Position numbers and translations under genes: made by a program
Notes under the pieces: model-generated
What the model was told of the DNA's origin: nothing
Seen by the model: only the letters and a program-made list of their open reading frames with translations
The model's database searches: none
Shown: positions 1-6,459 of the stretch, in pieces
Layout: each line of letters begins with the position of its first letter
Position numbering within the stretch: the first letter of the stretch is position 1
From: DATBHZ01 sp036557185
GTDB lineage: Bacteria > Actinomycetota > Acidimicrobiia > IMCC26256 > JAENVU01
Length of the DNA: 19,955 nt
NCBI GenBank assembly: GCA_036557185.1
Contig: DATBHZ010000118.1
Coordinates: 1 to 19,955 of the forward strand
Reading direction: 5' to 3'

Positions 1-150
1 GGCGCGCGCTGCTGCGCTCGTCGCCAGCGTCGCTCGGTGCAAGACACCGAACAGCACGACCGTCTCGAGCAGCAGCCCGAAGATCAGGGTGGCCCGGACG
101 GCGAACTCCACGATCGAGCTCCCGCGCGCTCCCCTACAGCGCGCACTCAT
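1..150 (-). CDS. TadE-like pseudopilin, 3' end cut by window edge
   Basis: This is the first 50 residues of a Tad-locus pseudopilin; the rest lies beyond position 1. The N-terminus is basic and Cys/Arg-rich, followed by Gly10 then SSIVEF and a hydrophobic stretch of about 20 residues (FAVRATLIFGLLLETVVLF). Gly followed at +5/+6 by Glu-Phe is the cleavage and assembly motif of TadE/TadF-type pseudopilins, which a prepilin peptidase cuts after Gly before membrane insertion. The ATG (148-150) overlaps the TGA of the upstream TadE-like gene by 4 bp (ATGA), so it is probably translationally coupled as the next gene of the Tad operon. It could be TadE, TadF or the N-terminus of a longer TadG; the missing part would decide. 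Confidence 0.75.
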   Translation of the reverse strand, partial: MSARCRGARGSSIVEFAVRATLIFGLLLETVVLFGVLHRATLATSAAARA

Positions 151-557
151 GGATTGAACACGGCGTCCTCGTCGAGTGCGCTCGCGCGCGCGTCGATCTC
201 GAAGGCCGGCAGAAAGGGCACGATTCGCGGCGCGAAGCCGCGCGCGCGAACGACGACCGTCGTGCCTTGCTCCTCGGTCTCGACCTCGAACCGCCGGCTC
301 GCACCGGCGAGCCCGTCCTCGAGGACCTGCCGCGTGCGCAGCGAGCCGTCGCCGAGCGGCCTGCCCTCCTCTGCTGCCGTCCGGACCCCCTCGTGCGCGG
401 CCGTCACGGCGATGTTGCGTGCCCACACCCAGACGGCGAACTGCGCGACGCCGAGCATGCAGACGATGGTGAGCATCGCCACCGCCAGGAACTCCACGAC
501 GGTCGCGCCGGACTCCGACGGTCGGCTGTGCCTACCCGTGGAGCTTGCCGAGCGCAT
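147..557 (-). CDS. tadE: TadE-like pseudopilin
   Basis: A 136-residue TadE-family protein of the Tad/Flp pilus locus. A polar N-terminus ends in ESG17, followed by ATVVEF, the pseudopilin cleavage motif with Glu at +5. A transmembrane helix runs over about residues 21-46 and an extracytoplasmic domain with VRTAAEEGRPLGDG and a beta-rich C-terminus follows. TadE-like proteins are processed by the Tad prepilin peptidase and sit in the inner membrane as assembly factors or minor pilins. The only in-frame ATG before the motif is at 557, inside the last 26 bp of the upstream 50-aa gene and without a visible Shine-Dalgarno, so translation probably depends on coupling. The stop overlaps the next pseudopilin gene by 4 bp. 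Family assignment is firm; TadE versus TadF is not. Confidence 0.82.
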   Translation of the reverse strand: MRSASSTGRHSRPSESGATVVEFLAVAMLTIVCMLGVAQFAVWVWARNIAVTAAHEGVRTAAEEGRPLGDGSLRTRQVLEDGLAGASRRFEVETEEQGTTVVVRARGFAPRIVPFLPAFEIDARASALDEDAVFNP

Positions 558-684
558 CTGAGACGATCTGGCTCAGGTTCGGCTGGAGGATGGCCCACAA
601 CGCCATGACGATGCCGATGCCCATGACGAGCAACATCACCCATTCCGGGATCGAACCCCGTTCATCCCGCAGCTTCTGCAGCAT
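532..684 (-). CDS. 50-aa pilin-like membrane protein in the Tad operon
   Basis: A short gene of 50 codons between tadC and tadE. ATG at 682-684 is preceded by AGGGAG about 6 nt upstream, and the stop is TAG at 532-534. The product has a charged N-terminus (MLQKLRDERG), then SIPEWVMLL and a single hydrophobic helix (about residues 15-33), then a short polar tail with an amphipathic look (QPNLSQIVSDALGKL). Size and layout match small Flp-type pilins, but the motif after Gly10 places Glu at +4 followed by Trp instead of the usual Glu at +5 followed by Tyr or Phe, and a Pro sits at +3. From memory, similar small proteins with a PxWVM core occur in actinobacterial Tad loci without assigned function; this could not be checked. 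It may be a pilin, a minor pilin or a platform subunit. Confidence 0.72.
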   Translation of the reverse strand: MLQKLRDERGSIPEWVMLLVMGIGIVMALWAILQPNLSQIVSDALGKLHG

Positions 685-711
685 CCGTGCTCCCTTCTGC
701 GCGGCGACTCC

Positions 712-1647
712 TCACCGCGTCAATGTCCTGATTGCAACGACACCCGGGTAGAACGCAAAGACGATCGCGACCGGAAGGATCAACCCGATCACCGGTGCCA
801 GCATCGACACCTGCTTCTTGCCGGCTGCTTCGATCACGTCGCGCTTGCCCGCCTCGCGAACATCGAACGACATCGCACGCAACGTGTCGGCGAGCGGTAT
901 ACCGCGCTCCTGTGCCGCTGCCACCGACGCGACGAAACGTCCGAATGCCGGAAGGCCGAGGCGACGAGCTCGGACCTCCAGTGCCTCGATGAGCGTCGCG
1001 CCGCTGCGCGCCGCATTGAGCGCCGACCGCAGCTCCATCGAGATCGGACCGTCACCGCTCGCAGCGACGAGCTCGAGTGCCGCTCTGAGGCTCTCGCCGG
1101 CCGTGACCGCGATGCAGACCATGTCGACGAGCGTCGGGAGCTCGCTCTGAGCGCGTTCCCGACGGCGCTCTACCGATCTCGTCAGCGAGCGATCACGAGC
1201 GACGACTCCGATGGCCGCGGACGCGGCGGCCATCAGCATTGCCATGACCAGGGAGACGCCGCGTCCCGTCGCCGCCAGCGCGAGCGCTGCGGCCAGACCG
1301 GCGGTGACGCCGGCGAGGCCCCACGACACCTGCTCTCCCCGGAATGCGGTCGGCGTCAACGAGCTCCCTGCAGCGGCGAGCCGGTCCGGGAGATCGTGCC
1401 CGTCGTCTCCCAACGCTCGCTGCAGCCGGTGTGCCAGTGCGTCGACCAGCGGCTGAGCCGCGGCGCGCAGGCCGGTTGCACCGTCGCTCGAGGCGAGCAG
1501 CCGCGATCGACGCGGTCCGAGCGCGCCGAGGTAGGGCGTCAGCCGCCGGTGGAGCGTGGCCCGCCGGAACCTCGGGTGCGCGCCAACGACCAGCACCAGA
1601 CCGAGCAGGCCCACACCGACGACGAGGATCGCCCGGACGACAGTCAC
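712..1647 (-). CDS. tadC: TadC, inner-membrane platform protein of the Tad pilus
   Basis: A 311-residue protein of the type II secretion F (GspF/TadC) family. TadC pairs with TadB to form the inner-membrane platform on which the TadA ATPase drives pilus assembly. Hydrophobic segments lie near residues 4-24, 108-128, 131-150 and 283-305. The conserved cytoplasmic T2SSF domain lies between the last two and contains ELPTLVDMVCIAVTAGESLRAAL and later AAQERGIPLADTLRAM. The last helix with GLILPVAIVFAFYPG is typical of TadC. The start is GTG at 1645-1647, overlapping the tadB TGA by 4 bp. After the stop there is a 27-bp gap to the 50-aa gene, the only real gap in the operon seen here. Its place directly after tadB supports TadC rather than TadB. 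Confidence 0.9.
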   Translation of the reverse strand: MTVVRAILVVGVGLLGLVLVVGAHPRFRRATLHRRLTPYLGALGPRRSRLLASSDGATGLRAAAQPLVDALAHRLQRALGDDGHDLPDRLAAAGSSLTPTAFRGEQVSWGLAGVTAGLAAALALAATGRGVSLVMAMLMAAASAAIGVVARDRSLTRSVERRRERAQSELPTLVDMVCIAVTAGESLRAALELVAASGDGPISMELRSALNAARSGATLIEALEVRARRLGLPAFGRFVASVAAAQERGIPLADTLRAMSFDVREAGKRDVIEAAGKKQVSMLAPVIGLILPVAIVFAFYPGVVAIRTLTR

Positions 1648-2531
1648 GCGAGGGCTCCGCTATGCGCGTCCGAGCGCGCGAGCACCCTCGGCTCTTCGGG
1701 CAGCTTGGCGAGATGCAGCATGGCCCGGTAGCCGACCACCGTCGCGGCGGCACCCGCGAGCACCACGATCATCCCGGTGAAGGTGCTGTACGCCGCCGCT
1801 CCCTGAGGTCTGCTCGCAACGAGCACCAGCACCACCCATGGCGCTGCCGCAGCCACGCGAGCCGCCACCAGCGTCCAGGACTGGCGAGCCTCGATCTCCT
1901 TCCTTACGGCCAGCTCCTCGCGGAGGAACGCGCTCAGCGTTCGCAGGACGCGCCCGAGCTCGCGGCCCCCGACGCGGTGCGCGATGACCAGCGTCGCAAC
2001 GACACGATCGGCCACAGGATCGGCGAGCGCGCGCCCGACTCGCTCGAGCGCCCCGACGAGGTCACCGGACAACCGGTGGTCGTTCGACACCGCGAGAAAT
2101 GCTGAGCGCAGTGCATCCGGGCCGCGCTCCGCGACCACGGCGCAGGCGGCAGGGAGTGTGTCGCCCGCGCGCACCGCACCCGCGAGCAGCTCGACGGCCT
2201 CGGGCCAGGCTCCGCGTCTCGCACCGCGCAGAGTCCGCCGGCGAGCGAGGAAGTACGCCACCGGCGCGACGGTTCCTGCGATCAGTGCGACAACAGCCAC
2301 CGCCAGAGCACCGATCACGACCAGCGCCAAAATGGCGAGCGCGAGGCCCAGACCGCCGCAGAGCGCGACGAACTGGAGCGGCGTGACATTGCCGAGCCCG
2401 CACTCTGCGAGCCACCCTGCGACACGGCCGTGCAGCTCCGAGAGCCAGGCGCGCTTCGCGACCCGCGTCGTGAGCGCGTCGTAGACCAGGAACACACCGA
2501 GCGCGAGAACGAGGGCGACGACGACCGTCAC
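1644..2531 (-). CDS. tadB: TadB, inner-membrane platform protein of the Tad pilus
   Basis: A 295-residue T2SSF-family protein, partner of TadC in the pilus assembly platform. It has an N-terminal membrane helix (residues 1-19), a hydrophobic block at about 52-96 (two helices), a cytoplasmic T2SSF domain at about 110-220 with WPEAVELLAGAVRAGDTLPAA and the repeat-type AHRVGGRELGRVLRTLSAFLREE, then helices at about 222-240 and 250-272. The segment following RVGG with a Leu-rich helix is characteristic of TadB. GTG start at 2529-2531 overlaps the tadA stop by 4 bp and its own stop overlaps tadC in the same way. Length and architecture are normal for the family. No sign of truncation or frameshift. 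Confidence 0.9.
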   Translation of the reverse strand: MTVVVALVLALGVFLVYDALTTRVAKRAWLSELHGRVAGWLAECGLGNVTPLQFVALCGGLGLALAILALVVIGALAVAVVALIAGTVAPVAYFLARRRTLRGARRGAWPEAVELLAGAVRAGDTLPAACAVVAERGPDALRSAFLAVSNDHRLSGDLVGALERVGRALADPVADRVVATLVIAHRVGGRELGRVLRTLSAFLREELAVRKEIEARQSWTLVAARVAAAAPWVVLVLVASRPQGAAAYSTFTGMIVVLAGAAATVVGYRAMLHLAKLPEEPRVLARSDAHSGALA

Positions 2532-3745
2532 CGCAAGAGCTCCATGAGGTCGATCCCGCGTTCTGCGAACCGATCGAGCCCGCGTGGCAGCTCACCGGTC
2601 CAGACCAGCCGGCCGTCGCGCCGCGCGAACACGAGACCGGCGGACAGCTCGTCGCCAGTCGCTACCTGGTCGCCCACCGCGAGGATCTCGGTGATCGTTC
2701 GCTTGTTTTCGTCGCGACGGCAGAACACGACGAGATCGACACACCTGGCGACCGTCGATGCGACGAAGCGACGATCGATGTTCTCGCCCGCGAGCAGCGG
2801 CAACGTCGTGAGCTTGCGCAGCGCATCCCGCGCCGAGTTGGCGTGGACCGACGTCATGCCCGCGGCGCCACTGTTGAGCGCGAGGAGCATGTCGAGGCTC
2901 TCGGCGCCGCGCACCTCCCCGACGATGATCCTGTCCGGGCGCATCCGCAGGGACTCGCGCACCAGGTCCCGAAGGCTTACGAGACCCTCACCCTCGAGGT
3001 TGGCTTGCCGACACTGCATCGCCACGACGTCCGGCCGCGCGATCTGGAGCTCGAAGACCTCTTCGCACGTGATCACGCGCTCACGAGCCGGGATCGAGCC
3101 TGCCAGGCAGTTGATCAGCGTCGTCTTGCCCGCCCCGACGGCGCCGGCAACGACGATCGAGCAGCCGGCACGGACGGCCGCACCGAGGAAATCCGCGGCG
3201 CTCTGCGAGCACGACCCGAGCGCGACGAGCTCCTCCAACGTCTGAGCGCGCAGCCCGACGAACTTGCGCACGTTGACGACCCAGTGATCGGTGATCGGCG
3301 GGATCACGACGTGCAGGCGACCGCCGCCGGGAAGACGCGCGTCGACAAAGGGTCGTGCTCGGTCGAGCCGTCGCCCCGCGCGCGCGAGGAGTCGCTCGAC
3401 GATCTCCTCCACCTCACGTGGCGTGAGCACGACATTGGTCAGCTCGTGGTCGCCGTTCCGAGCTGTGAACACGCGGCCGGGTTCGTTCACCCAGATCTCC
3501 TCGATCTCCGGATCCTCGAGAAGTGCCGTGAGGGCGCCGTAGCCCGTCACTCTCTGGTGCAGCTGTTCGACATCGAGCTCCGACAGGGGCGGAATTCCTC
3601 CGGAGAGAAAGCGCCCTCGGTAGTCCGTGACCACCTCCTCGATGAGCTCGGTGAAGTCGGCATCGTGTTCGAGCGACGCGTTCCGCCGCTCGATGAGCTG
3701 TCGCAGATCGCTCTCGACGAGCTCGAGCGCGCTCGGAGGTGTCAC
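2528..3745 (-). CDS. tadA: TadA/CpaF secretion ATPase of the Tad pilus
   Basis: A hexameric type II/IV secretion ATPase that powers Flp pilus assembly. With the start chosen here it has 405 residues: an N-terminal helical region (1-60), the domain with EIEEIWVNEPGRVF (80-94), Walker A GAVGAGKT (201-208), the acidic box ITCEEVFEL (225-233), Walker B region RPDRIIVGEVRGAES (269-283), and the His box GMTSVHANS (296-304). All catalytic elements are intact. The frame is open upstream to an ATG at 3889, but the GTG at 3743-3745 is preferred: it has GAGGAG 8 nt upstream and makes a 4-bp GTGA overlap with tadZ, the arrangement used at the other junctions of this operon. The extra 48 residues of the longer version are Arg-rich and lie antisense-like within tadZ coding sequence. 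Confidence 0.93.
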   Translation of the reverse strand: MTPPSALELVESDLRQLIERRNASLEHDADFTELIEEVVTDYRGRFLSGGIPPLSELDVEQLHQRVTGYGALTALLEDPEIEEIWVNEPGRVFTARNGDHELTNVVLTPREVEEIVERLLARAGRRLDRARPFVDARLPGGGRLHVVIPPITDHWVVNVRKFVGLRAQTLEELVALGSCSQSAADFLGAAVRAGCSIVVAGAVGAGKTTLINCLAGSIPARERVITCEEVFELQIARPDVVAMQCRQANLEGEGLVSLRDLVRESLRMRPDRIIVGEVRGAESLDMLLALNSGAAGMTSVHANSARDALRKLTTLPLLAGENIDRRFVASTVARCVDLVVFCRRDENKRTITEILAVGDQVATGDELSAGLVFARRDGRLVWTGELPRGLDRFAERGIDLMELLR

Positions 3746-4944
3746 GACGTGAGCTCCTCGGCGAACACGCGGAGCTCTCGGAGCCATGGGGACTTCTTCG
3801 CCACTCGGGCGAGCGGTCGGCCGTCCCATACGACGCGTTCGAACGCCGGCTCGCACGGCAACAGCGCGCGAGGTGGCGAGCCGGTCCATTGCGAGATCGC
3901 GCCTGAGCAGGCCTGAAGGTGTCGAGCGCTGCGCGGCACGCGATTGAGCACCGTGGTCAACTTCTCGACGGCGCGCGGTCGTACCTGCTCGAGCGCCCTG
4001 CTCGCGACAATCGACCGACGGAGTGCGACTGGATCCGCGCCGGCGACGAGCACGATCGTGTCGGCTTCGTCGAGGGCCACCAAGGTCATGAGGTTGCGCC
4101 GGTACGGGACCGCATCGAAGGCGAGCTCCTCGTCCTCCTCGATCGAGGCCGCGAGATCGACGACGACGAGCTCAGCGTCTCGGCGTGCCGCGTCGAGCAG
4201 AGCGCGCCAGGCGTGCTCACGCACCTCTGGCCACAGATCCGGGTGCGGAAGCCCCGCAAGCACCCGGACGCCCGATGAGTGCCGCTGGAGGCAATCGGCG
4301 AGCGACTCGGCTCGGCCGCCCGAAACGAGCTCGGCTGCATGCGTCACGCACGGCGTCTCCTCGAGCCCGAGCATCTGCGCCACCGACGCAGCATGGGCAT
4401 CACCATCGACGAGGAGCGTGTCGATGCCCGACCGTGTCGCTTCCAAGGCGAGCTCGACAGCAACCGTCGTCCGCCCGGGTGATCCCGTCGCACCCCACAC
4501 TGCGATGAGCCGTCCTGCGGGCGCGTCGTCGCGGACCGCACGCGGCGTGGCCGTGTCGTCCTGCCGGGCGCCCGCCCACTCCTTTGGCCGGCCCCGTTCG
4601 AGGTGATGCAGCGCGGCGGCGATCGACTGCGGCGCGCCGCCAGCATCGAGGATCACGTCGACACCGATCGCGTCCCATCTGCGATCGGAGCCGTCATCGA
4701 CCACGAGAACCACGGCTCCGACGCCGTGCAGCGCGGCGACGAGCTCGATGTCCAGCCAGGGAACGGCACTCGAGACGATCACGGCGTCCGGGCGATCACG
4801 CAGCGCGACGCCCAGCAGCTCGCCATGGTCGACACACCGCCGCACGACCTCGACGCGCGGTGTCAATGTTCCCGCCCCGCGCACGAAGTGCGACTCCCAG
4901 GGCGCCCCTGCACCACAGGTGAGCACCCGGAGCGGCGCGCTCAT
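3742..4944 (-). CDS. tadZ: TadZ/CpaE-like pilus localisation ATPase
   Basis: A 400-residue protein with an N-terminal receiver-like domain (about 1-115; RPDAVIVSSAVPWLDIELVAAL, lacking an obvious phospho-Asp set) and a C-terminal ParA/MinD-type P-loop domain (about 145-395). TadZ/CpaE proteins place the Tad machinery in the cell. The deviant Walker A is GATGSPGRTT (151-160), with Arg158 where Lys is usual and no KGG start. The sensor-type strand TLLVDGDAHAASVAQMLG (177-194) and a Walker B-like strand ELVVVDLAAS (258-267) are present. ATG at 4942-4944 overlaps the cpaB stop by 4 bp and the stop overlaps tadA. Whether the Arg variant binds or hydrolyses ATP cannot be told from sequence. Confidence 0.85.
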   Translation of the reverse strand: MSAPLRVLTCGAGAPWESHFVRGAGTLTPRVEVVRRCVDHGELLGVALRDRPDAVIVSSAVPWLDIELVAALHGVGAVVLVVDDGSDRRWDAIGVDVILDAGGAPQSIAAALHHLERGRPKEWAGARQDDTATPRAVRDDAPAGRLIAVWGATGSPGRTTVAVELALEATRSGIDTLLVDGDAHAASVAQMLGLEETPCVTHAAELVSGGRAESLADCLQRHSSGVRVLAGLPHPDLWPEVREHAWRALLDAARRDAELVVVDLAASIEEDEELAFDAVPYRRNLMTLVALDEADTIVLVAGADPVALRRSIVASRALEQVRPRAVEKLTTVLNRVPRSARHLQACSGAISQWTGSPPRALLPCEPAFERVVWDGRPLARVAKKSPWLRELRVFAEELTS

Positions 4945-5633
4945 GGGAGATCCGTGGCATCGAAGCGGTCACCCGCGGCACGGTCGTCGTCGCGGGACCC
5001 GAGAGAGCGAACGATGTCGATCTCCCCATTGCGCATCGCGAATGCGAGAAAGACCGCGTCGCCTGGCTTGACCGACAAGGTCACGCCGCTGAGCCCGCCT
5101 TGCTCCTGACCGAACAGCCCGTCGGAGCGCAGGACGTCGAGAACCTGTGCGCCGCTCGTCACCGTCATGGTCTTCGCGGCGTCGGTGTTCTTCTCGAAGC
5201 TCGCGAGCACGTCGACGCGGTCACCGGGATGGAGGCGACCGCCCAATGCGTGATCGGCCGTCACCGCCACCGTGAGCTCGCGTCCCTTCGCCGGAGGGTC
5301 ACCGACTGCTGTCAATGGCAGCAGCGCCCCGGAAGCGACGTCGTTCTGCACCACGCGGCCGATGACGTCGGCACCGGAGCTGCGGACAAGGTTCTTCACG
5401 ACATCGTCACCGGCTCCGACCGGGACCGTGCGGAGGTCGTCGGCCGTGACGACATGACCTACCGGGAGCCGCCGCGTCGCTGCATAGACCGGCGTGGAGT
5501 GTTCGTGCGTTGCGGAGATCCTCAGACCGACGATGACCGAGACCGCAACCAGACCGAGGCCGACAGCGAGCCGGGTGTCGATCTGACGCAGGCGCAACCG
5601 CGCGCTCGGGCGAAGCGCCGTCAGCGTGGCCAT
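4941..5633 (-). CDS. cpaB: CpaB/RcpC-like SAF-domain pilus assembly protein
   Basis: A 230-residue Flp pilus assembly protein, first gene of the Tad operon. It has a basic N-terminus, one membrane helix (about 21-39, RLAVGLGLVAVSVIVGLRI), then a SAF domain (about 48-112) starting VYAATRRLPVGHVVTADDL, followed by a CpaB-type beta region with LTVAVTADHALGGRLHPGDRVDV (split by position, 120-142) and GVTLSVKPGDAVFLAFA (183-199). SAF domains are periplasmic or exoplasmic and in Gram-negatives CpaB works with the secretin; there is no outer-membrane component here, as expected for an actinobacterium. ATG at 5631-5633 was chosen because the membrane helix follows directly; the frame stays open upstream into the divergent gene, which is coding on the other strand. 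The Shine-Dalgarno is weak (GGTGG). Confidence 0.85.
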   Translation of the reverse strand: MATLTALRPSARLRLRQIDTRLAVGLGLVAVSVIVGLRISATHEHSTPVYAATRRLPVGHVVTADDLRTVPVGAGDDVVKNLVRSSGADVIGRVVQNDVASGALLPLTAVGDPPAKGRELTVAVTADHALGGRLHPGDRVDVLASFEKNTDAAKTMTVTSGAQVLDVLRSDGLFGQEQGGLSGVTLSVKPGDAVFLAFAMRNGEIDIVRSLGSRDDDRAAGDRFDATDLP

Positions 5634-5693
5634 CAGCCGACCACCGCAGGTTGCGGATGCGCCGAGGGCGCACTCGGTAGCATCGATGACGCT
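5634..5693. promoter_or_regulatory. Divergent promoter region, Tad operon / BldC-like gene
   Basis: Only 60 bp separate the start of cpaB (minus) from the start of the BldC-like gene (plus). TAGCAT at 5678-5683 fits an actinobacterial -10 (TAnnnT) for the plus-strand gene and leaves 10 nt to its ATG, so the transcript would be nearly leaderless. A 6-bp perfect inverted repeat with a 3-nt centre, TGCGCC-GAG-GGCGCA, lies at 5658-5672, upstream of that box, and could be an operator acting on both promoters. No clear -10 for cpaB was found. Confidence 0.45.
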
Positions 5694-5900
5694 ATGGAGG
5701 GCTTGCCGCCGCCGCTGCTCAAGCCGGCCGAAGTCGCGTCGGTGCTCAACGTGACCGTCGCGCAGGTGTACACGCTCATGCGGAATGGCGAGCTCCCGGC
5801 GCTCAAGATCGGGCGTAAGGGCGTGTGGCGCGTGAGTCGTGACGCGCTGGAGGCCTTCCTCGTGGACCTCGAATCGGAGGCCTCGGCGCGCGCGAGGTAG
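5694..5900 (+). CDS. BldC/excisionase-like small HTH protein
   Basis: A 68-residue single-domain DNA-binding protein of the MerR/excisionase helix-turn-helix class. It starts MEGLPPPLLKPAEVASVLNV, where LLKPAEVAxxLNV is the first helix and turn, followed by TVAQVYTLMRNGELPALKIG with the recognition helix and wing, then WRVSRDALEAFLV. This layout is shared by BldC (an actinobacterial developmental regulator) and by phage or plasmid excisionases. BldC-like is favoured because no integrase or phage gene is near. The gene is divergent from the Tad operon with a 60-bp shared region, so it may regulate that operon or itself; this is inference from position. ATG at 5694 is the first in-frame start fitting the domain; there is no strong Shine-Dalgarno. 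Confidence 0.85.
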   Translation: MEGLPPPLLKPAEVASVLNVTVAQVYTLMRNGELPALKIGRKGVWRVSRDALEAFLVDLESEASARAR

Positions 5901-5904
5901 CGGT

Positions 5905-6225
5905 TCATGCAACGCCTCTGCTGACGCGCACAACGCTCGACAACGGGATGAGGTGGATCCGCCGAGCCCTCGCGCGACGCGTCCCTACCGTGTCGGCGAC
6001 TTCAGCGACACGGATCCAGTCCGCGCCGACCCCGACGACCCGACCGTTGACCGCAGCGCCGTCCACGGTGACGACCGCGACGGCCTCACCGACCGGGACG
6101 CGGCGTAGCTCCTCGAGGAGCGAGCGTTGGGCGTCGTCGGCAGCGACGATCTCGCGCGCCTCACCCTCGTGCTCCCATCGCGCCTCGCGGCGGAGCTGTG
6201 CCGCGATGGCATCGAAGTCGTCCAT
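5905..6225 (-). CDS. Hypothetical protein, possible Sm-like beta-barrel
   Basis: A 106-residue protein of unknown function. The ATG at 6223-6225 has a good Shine-Dalgarno (GGGAGAAG, 7 nt spacing). Residues 1-42 are charged and helical (DDFDAIAAQLRREARWEHEGEAREI, then LLEELRRVP). From residue 45 there is a run of short beta strands: EAVAVVTVDGAAVNGRVVGVGADWIRVA, then RRIHLIPLSSVVRVSR. The pattern of a strand pair, GRVVGVGxDWIxV and a final strand with a small hydrophobic loop resembles Sm/LSm-type barrels, which suggests RNA or nucleic acid binding; this is a fold guess, not a recognised family. The gene converges with the BldC-like gene, with only 4 bp between stops. No membrane helix or signal peptide. 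Confidence 0.75.
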   Translation of the reverse strand: MDDFDAIAAQLRREARWEHEGEAREIVAADDAQRSLLEELRRVPVGEAVAVVTVDGAAVNGRVVGVGADWIRVAEVADTVGTRRARARRIHLIPLSSVVRVSRGVA

Positions 6226-6459
6226 CCGTGGACTTCTCCCATCCGTTGGTGCCCGCCCCCGTTCGGAGCAGGAGCGGCCGGAACGTAGCAAACGCCTGAC
6301 GACATGTCCCGACCGTGCGCGGCGCCCGGCCGCTTGACAGCACAAAGGTGATATGCGATGGTCCCGAAGGCAACACGAGGATCTCAAAGGATTTGAGGTT
6401 TGTGTTGCTCGTGTTAGACGCTGCACCGGACGTGCAGCAGCCGGAATCGGGAGCCACGG
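6226..6459. promoter_or_regulatory. Divergent intergenic region with promoter and structured leader of the LysM gene
   Basis: This 234-bp region separates the minus-strand 106-aa gene from the plus-strand LysM gene. A perfect -35 hexamer TTGACA lies at 6334-6339; 17 bp downstream GATGGT (6357-6362) is a tolerable -10, which puts transcription start near 6369. From there to the ATG at 6460 the leader is AT-richer than its surroundings and full of inverted repeats (see separate entry). A Shine-Dalgarno GGGAG is at 6449-6453. The promoter of the minus-strand gene was not identified. Confidence 0.5.
6369..6438 (+). repeat. Nested and mutually exclusive inverted repeats in the LysM-gene leader
   Basis: Three hairpins can be read directly. 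The core is CTCAAA (6383-6388), loop GGA, TTTGAG (6392-6397). Around it GCAACAC (6370-6376) can pair with GTGTTGC (6402-6408), or AACACGAG (6372-6379) can pair with CTCGTGTT (6408-6415); these two outer stems share bases and exclude each other. A third hairpin, GCTGCAC (6420-6426), loop CGGAC, GTGCAGC (6432-6438), ends 10 nt before the Shine-Dalgarno. There is no T-run, so this is more like a translational control element, an RNA-binding site or a multi-operator than a terminator. Confidence 0.6.

Noticed and set aside
640..666. A tRNA T-arm-like sequence (GGGGTTCGATCCCGG on the minus strand)
   Set aside because: Stem pairing around the TTCGATC loop holds for only two pairs, no acceptor, anticodon or D arm is found nearby, and it lies inside the 50-aa coding sequence.
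3746..3889. A 48-residue N-terminal extension of TadA from the ATG at 3889
   Set aside because: The extension is Arg/Pro-rich, overlaps tadZ coding sequence, and the GTG at 3745 has both a Shine-Dalgarno and the GTGA overlap used elsewhere in the operon.
5694..5900. Phage or integrative-element excisionase
   Set aside because: No integrase, att-like direct repeats or phage genes are near; a BldC-like regulator fits the context better.
6369..6459. Possible c-di-AMP (ydaO) or c-di-GMP riboswitch before the LysM gene
   Set aside because: The leader is only about 90 nt and lacks the conserved core elements I know for either class, so a known class is not claimed.
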